DNA of 64,000 nt from Todiramphus chloris collaris. Lineage: Eukaryota; Chordata; Aves; Coraciiformes; Alcedinidae. The notes below the pieces were generated by a model. That model was given only the letters and a program-made list of their open reading frames with translations. It was not told the DNA's origin and made no database searches. Location of the stretch: assembly GCA_025345505.1 (NCBI GenBank), contig JANVCC010000076.1:9387156-9451155 (forward strand), read 5' to 3'. Shown here one piece after another: positions 59,742-64,000 of this stretch (its first letter is position 1; every line of letters begins with the position of its first letter). A program made the translations under genes and the position numbers.

Positions 59742-59972
59742 CAGTGCTCAGCTCCAACGCTGAAAATATCCAGCAACTGGTCCTGCATTGAAGGACCATT
59801 GAAACCATCCAGCAACTGGTCCAGAACTGAATGCAGCTTAACTTTCTCCTGGCAGCCCTTTCACAGCCCCAACAACCAGGGGCTCCCACTGGTAATTTAT
59901 CTGTAATCTTTATAACATTTTGCATTTGCTAAAGCCAGTGCCCAGCTCCAAAACTGGAAATGTCCAGACACT
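59742..59972. repeat. Nested, diverged short repeats
   Basis: A 16-bp string ATCCAGCAACTGGTCC occurs twice, at 59768-59783 and 59807-59822, 39 bp apart. A longer segment of about 37 bp starting CAGTGCTCAGCTCCAACGC (59742) recurs 194 bp later as CAGTGCCCAGCTCCAAAAC (59936), at roughly 78% identity by eye. Together they suggest a decayed higher-order minisatellite or part of an unrecognised repeat. Confidence 0.75.
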
Positions 59973-60076
59973 ACTCCCCCAGGAAAGGTGCCAGCACAAA
60001 TGCTGCTGCTGGTCCCTACCTTCCCTCAGCAACTTTAGTTTTGAGGGTAAACATTTACTGAGACTCCTTGCTATCC

Positions 60077-60093
60077 GTCCTTCCTTCCTTCCT
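60077..60093. repeat. TCCT tetranucleotide microsatellite
   Basis: Four consecutive TCCT units are present. It is a simple slippage repeat with no attached gene. Confidence 0.85.
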
Positions 60094-61904
60094 GTTCCCT
60101 ATCAAAATGACAGAAGCCTAACTTTTGTAAATAGGTAGAAGTGATGGATACTCCTCCCTATGATCTATTTGACAGCTTTGCTGTAATAAAAAATGTGAAG
60201 ATTTCTTGCTTTCCTTGATAACTTGAGAGAAACTGCAACTCACCAAGGAGATGAAACAATATTAGTTATCAACAGGCTTCCACCTGATGTCGCAAAATTG
60301 CAAAACCTCTCTCCAAAGGCTTAAATCAGCAAGGTGGGAAAGGAGAATAAGAGACCATGAAAACAAACAGTAATTACCAAAGGCAGCATAATTAAAATAG
60401 GCCTGAGACTGCTTGAAGTAAGCATGAAAACATTGCCCAGAACAGGCCCATTAGGGCAGATTCATTCTAGTAAGGGCTAATAAACAAAGGGAGAGGGGGA
60501 ACCTGGGAGAAAATCTCAGCACAGGCATGAAAAATCTGCTGCTGGAGAGAAGGGAATTCAAGGGGTGGGTGTACTGTGAAACACTGATTTCTGGGCATGA
60601 ATACAGCGGTGGATAAGCCCCAGTATCTCATCTAACAGTCATCAGGTCCTTAGTTGCAAGGAACCATCATACACCCTAGGACTCACCCAACTTATAACAA
60701 AGAAGAGAAAGATGAAAATATTTGCTAGCACATGTGTCATCTGCCTCCCAGCTACTGTAGGTGACAGAATCATCTACAGAGTGGGCAGCCAGGCTCTGTG
60801 CCATTACAATGGCCACCCACCCTCTCCAAATGGTCACCTGGTTTTGGACATAGCACCAATTCACCCTGGCAGTCCACGCCAGGATTTCCATCTGTGTAAG
60901 ACTCTTGCCTCAAAAGGGAGGGGGGATTAAAATGAAATAATGAATGAGCAAAAAGCTCACAGGAAGTTACAGGTTCGACAGGATTTCTGAAAAGTAGCTT
61001 TGCTGAAAAAAATCTCTTCCCTGCCTGCATATTGCCCATGTGCTGCTCGCAAGCCAGATGTTCCTGGCAGCGTGTAGAGATGTGCACACTGAGCGTAAGC
61101 AGGCAGCACAGACAGACACAGTGCCCATTTCAGGCCTTAGGTGCTAGAGATGCTATAGAAATGTAAAAACAGAAACTCCAGAAAGTTTGGTTCACACACA
61201 ACACACTCCAGCAGACATGTCTCATACTGTTTATGCCTCAGTTTCTCCATTAAAAAAAATAATTAAAACCAAACCCCAATAGTCTCTTATCAACCTTGCA
61301 ACATAAGAAATAAATCCACTAATATTTCCAAGGTGAAGAGATACTGTGAGGACACAGGCTTAGCTTCAGATGTGTTTTCTTTGTGTAGTGGCATATTGAT
61401 TTTAGTGCAGTGATTTTTAGTGACTTTTTACTTACTAGATTGTAGGCTACCACTGGCATTTTACTGTGATACCAATCCAGAGCCAGTACAGCTAAGGGAA
61501 GTAAACTAAAGGGAGTTCTTTTTGACCCTGAATCAATGCAGCTGTCTGCTTTCAGGTGATGGAGCGACATTTTGTGTACCATTGGTGTTACTTCTACTGG
61601 GAAAAAAAAGAGGGTTTTTTCAGAAGTCTTCTTAGTTCCTTCTATATATCTAGTGCCTTGATGCAATATATATTTTACACAGAACTATTGAAATTTAACA
61701 CTGGACAAGCTGTGGATTTCTCTCAGCCAGCTAAATACACCCAAATTGTTAATCACATTGCCTATTTCACATAAATAAGTCTCAGATGAAAACAGGAAAA
61801 AAAACATATCTGTTCAACAAAAGTAGATAGAGCTTTAGAGGGTCTGAATCTAGGGCAGTATGTGAGTATATGCCTTTGTAACAGGTGAAAGCCAGAGAAA
61901 AACT
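60094..61904. other. Non-coding stretch, no gene seen
   Basis: Frames on both strands near 60.68-61.09 kb overlap and lack domains. No repeat family or RNA gene is recognised. It would be intron if the minus-strand series is a gene. Confidence 0.4.
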
Positions 61905-62700
61905 TCAACATTCAAAGAAAGAGCAGGGCAAGGAACCTTCTTTTACTTTTCTTTCCCCCTTTTTTTTTTTTTTTAGAAATAACAGACATGAAAACTTAAA
62001 AGCGCTTCTAGCTTTTTTTTTTTGAGCACAGCCAGACTTTGAAGTCTCATCCCAAGAACCTATACACAAAAAATAGGACCCAGCCTGCAGTGGCAAACCA
62101 CTCTGCTTCGCCCCGTGCCATTCCTCTGTGCCCGTCACAGCAGGGCTCCTGCTGGCACCCTTCAGCCTCTGCTGGGAAGGGTCCAAGGCAGCCCCACAAC
62201 AGCAGCAGCCTCTGCCACCCTTGTTTGCAGCCCCATCCCAAGCATAAGAATAAAGTCTTATGCTCTGAACTCTCTGGTGGAACCTCATCTTGCCCCTGCC
62301 TTGCAGAAGGGAGGCAACCACGTGGGAGAAAAGGGGGTGAAGAAAAAGGTGGGGAAAAGGGAAGACACCCAAAAACTCATCTTCCCCAGATGCTGCTGAC
62401 TCCTCCTCACCTTCCAGTCTGGCTATTATTAAGCATTTTGACTTCTCACTGCCTCCCCTAATCCCCAACATTCCGCTGCACTCTCCCAGCCCCATCCCCT
62501 GTATGGGGCTTCGGTGCTTGCCCCAGCTGTGTCCTCCTCTTGCCCAGCTGTCCTCCACTCGCCTGGGCCCTGCATCCCATGCTGCATCCCATGCTGCATC
62601 CCAAACATTGCAGGGCCCTCCCTGCCTCTCTTCTGCCTGCTCTCCGTGGCCTCTGCCCAGATGCCCTTGGGACAGCAAACCTGAGCCTTGCTGACCCTAC
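61905..62700. other. GC-rich, C-rich segment with long chance frames
   Basis: This stretch contains the longest ATG-to-stop frame of the window (257 codons, minus, 61905-62678), along with plus frames of 140 and 94 codons over the same bases. The minus product is dominated by Gly, Glu, Arg and a poly-lysine run that comes from a T15 homopolymer (61960-61974). Open frames on both strands at once are what C-rich, stop-poor DNA gives by chance. No domain is visible. Confidence 0.55.
62571..62606. repeat. 12-bp triplicate repeat
   Basis: Three consecutive 12-bp units of TGCATCCCATGC are present, the third ending AAAC. In overlapping plus frames this gives a four-residue repeat (MLHP or similar). 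It is a short minisatellite. Confidence 0.9.
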
Positions 62701-63679
62701 TGAAAAGCTTTGTGCTGACTCTGGCCTAATCCTCCGCAGATTTCTTCTTTAAAAATTAAATAACTGTATGTATTTCTTTAGCTTTAAGTCTCTTTAGGTT
62801 GAAGAACAGCTTCAGAGAATAATATATTTTTAATGAAGTGTAGAAAATGGACGAACCAATTTTAGATACAGCTGCAACAAATATTTTTCCCTATCTTTTT
62901 AAGGTTCAGGGTTTTGTTGTGGGTTTTTTTCTGCAAAGGAACATAAACACAGTTGCTTTTACAGCTATATACACATTGATACACTAAGCAGAAAGAATTA
63001 ATCTCTGGAAGAAAGGAATATCAAAGACGAGGTTCATTAAATCAGTACAGGTTTATAAATCTTTCTCTCCCCACTACCTATAATGAAAGGCAGAGAAGAT
63101 AAAGATGCAGAGAAACCTGCCTTTTGAATATGGAATAGCAGCTGCAGTCCCACAGCTGGGGCTATCCTGGGGCCAGTTCTTTCCACTTCTACAGATTAGT
63201 GTCACCACATAGACTTCAGTAGAAACCACATGTGCTCGCATCAACTGGAGATCAACTTCCTGACGTCTGCACTAAGCCAGATTCCCTTTGCAACTCTACC
63301 AGGATAACTCTGTTAGCCTCACTGGAAACATTTGTTCAACTGAGCATACTAGCAGTCCTACTGTATTTATTTTTTCCCCAACTCTGTTTTCATAGCTACC
63401 TTTGTTTTCATTGCTCTTTTCCCAGTTATCCAGCTAGAACATGAGGTTCCAAGTGGAACCTGGCTCCATTTCACAAGCATGTGGTGAGTCTGTGGTAGTT
63501 TCCAAGGGTTTTGGAATAAAACTGAAGCCCTTTGTCCAGCTCTTACATTTACCTGTCAGCAATCACCTGCTCAGCTTTGACTATGCTGAAACAACCATGG
63601 TAAAATACAGATATGCACCTTATCTAAAAACACGGGACAGACAACCCATAGGAGCAGCACAGATTACTGGGTTGCTCAC
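62701..63679. other. Non-coding stretch, no gene seen
   Basis: No gene is supported. Two weak minus exon-like pieces (near 63.40-63.43 and 63.55-63.59 kb) do not fit the phase of the series described elsewhere. Confidence 0.4.
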
Positions 63680-63742
63680 CTGCCCTGCTGGGCCAAGCAG
63701 AGCACATTCCCCTACACTTCGATCACAGACACACACGTGCAG
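63680..63742 (-). other. Possible upstream exon of the minus-strand series
   Basis: A strong donor (GGGCAG|GTGAGC) ends a minus-strand frame that stays open for about 57 codons upstream, without a clear initiator. Taking the acceptor CTCCACATCAG gives a 63-nt, 21-codon segment in phase 0 at both ends. It encodes LHVCVCDRSVGECALLGPAG and one further residue, with three cysteines. Its out phase matches the 57182-57263 segment, but the intervening distance (6.4 kb) leaves room for other exons. The acceptor is only moderate and the family is unknown. Confidence 0.15.
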
Positions 63743-64000
63743 CTGATGTGGAGCCAGTGCTTGCCCCAAAAGCTGATCATAAAAATATTTGTTGCCCACT
63801 GCATCTCCACAGCTACCCTCCTGGAGCTCAGCCCGTATCCGGACTGTTGGTCTATTACACTAATTTCTTGCTCTTCTTACAGACTAAGTCAGGCTTGGCA
63901 ACTCGCTTGTGTAGAACACAAATTGGATATTCATGATAAACCAAATCTTCACACTTTCTTAGATCTTAACCTGCTTCTTCCCACCGTGCCCAGCCACTGA

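Noticed and set aside
61905-62678. 257-codon minus-strand frame, the longest in the window
   Set aside because: It is read through a C-rich, stop-poor segment that is open on the plus strand too, starts of frames do not agree with any splice or promoter context, and part of the product is a poly-lysine run translated from a homopolymer. No domain is visible.
63552-63586. Small minus-strand exon-like piece with a very good acceptor
   Set aside because: Its only open frame does not match the phase of the neighbouring candidates, and it is only about 33-35 nt long.

Overview
The window looks like ordinary vertebrate, most likely avian, nuclear DNA. The clearest evidence is a set of truncated CR1 LINE 3' ends on both strands, with the 3' terminal ATTCTATG-type tail and the core that reads (as reverse complement) TTGGAAGGGACCT...GTCCAACCCCC. 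Base composition is AT-leaning with CpG depletion, there are frequent A/T homopolymers, and I find no bacterial-type gene packing. I recognised no complete protein-coding gene, rRNA, tRNA or CRISPR array. The long ATG-to-stop reading frames are isolated, carry no recognisable domain and often lie over repeats or biased-composition DNA, so I treat them as chance.

Layout. 1-16 kb: AT-rich non-coding DNA with homopolymers, an old CR1 fragment (about 7.25-7.35 kb), a small CpG cluster (7.4 kb), a 16-bp tandem pair (8.17 kb), a Z-DNA-type alternating tract (9.74 kb) and two exon-like segments (8.83 kb plus, 9.97 kb minus). 16.13-16.69 kb: a CpG-island-like block, the only strong promoter candidate. 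17-28 kb: mostly featureless, with a 27-bp tandem pair, TAAT-rich possibly conserved non-coding DNA (21.5 kb) and a G-quadruplex motif (27.3 kb). 28-43 kb: four clear CR1 3' fragments (28.80 minus, 30.15 minus, 38.57 minus, 42.99 plus), a 27-bp tandem pair (40.03 kb) and TAAT-rich blocks (40.25 and 41.34 kb). 44.77-45.30 kb: a 10-N assembly gap directly abutting a roughly 500-bp strand-asymmetric polypyrimidine minisatellite. 45.3-64 kb: another CR1 (58.31 kb minus), a family of diverged short repeats (59.74-59.97 kb), a 12-bp triplicate (62.57 kb), and a minus-strand series of exon-like segments.

The most interesting item is that minus-strand series. Segments at 63.68, 57.18, 54.83, 53.53, 53.11, 52.84 and 52.50 kb each have plausible splice sites and one open frame. 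Their phases join without a break, and the last ends in a stop with a possible AATAAA about 640 nt beyond. No family was recognised in the implied peptide. Pseudo-exons are common in vertebrate introns, so this is a hypothesis, not a gene call. If it is real, it would be an undescribed or fast-evolving gene; if not, the window is intergenic or intronic.
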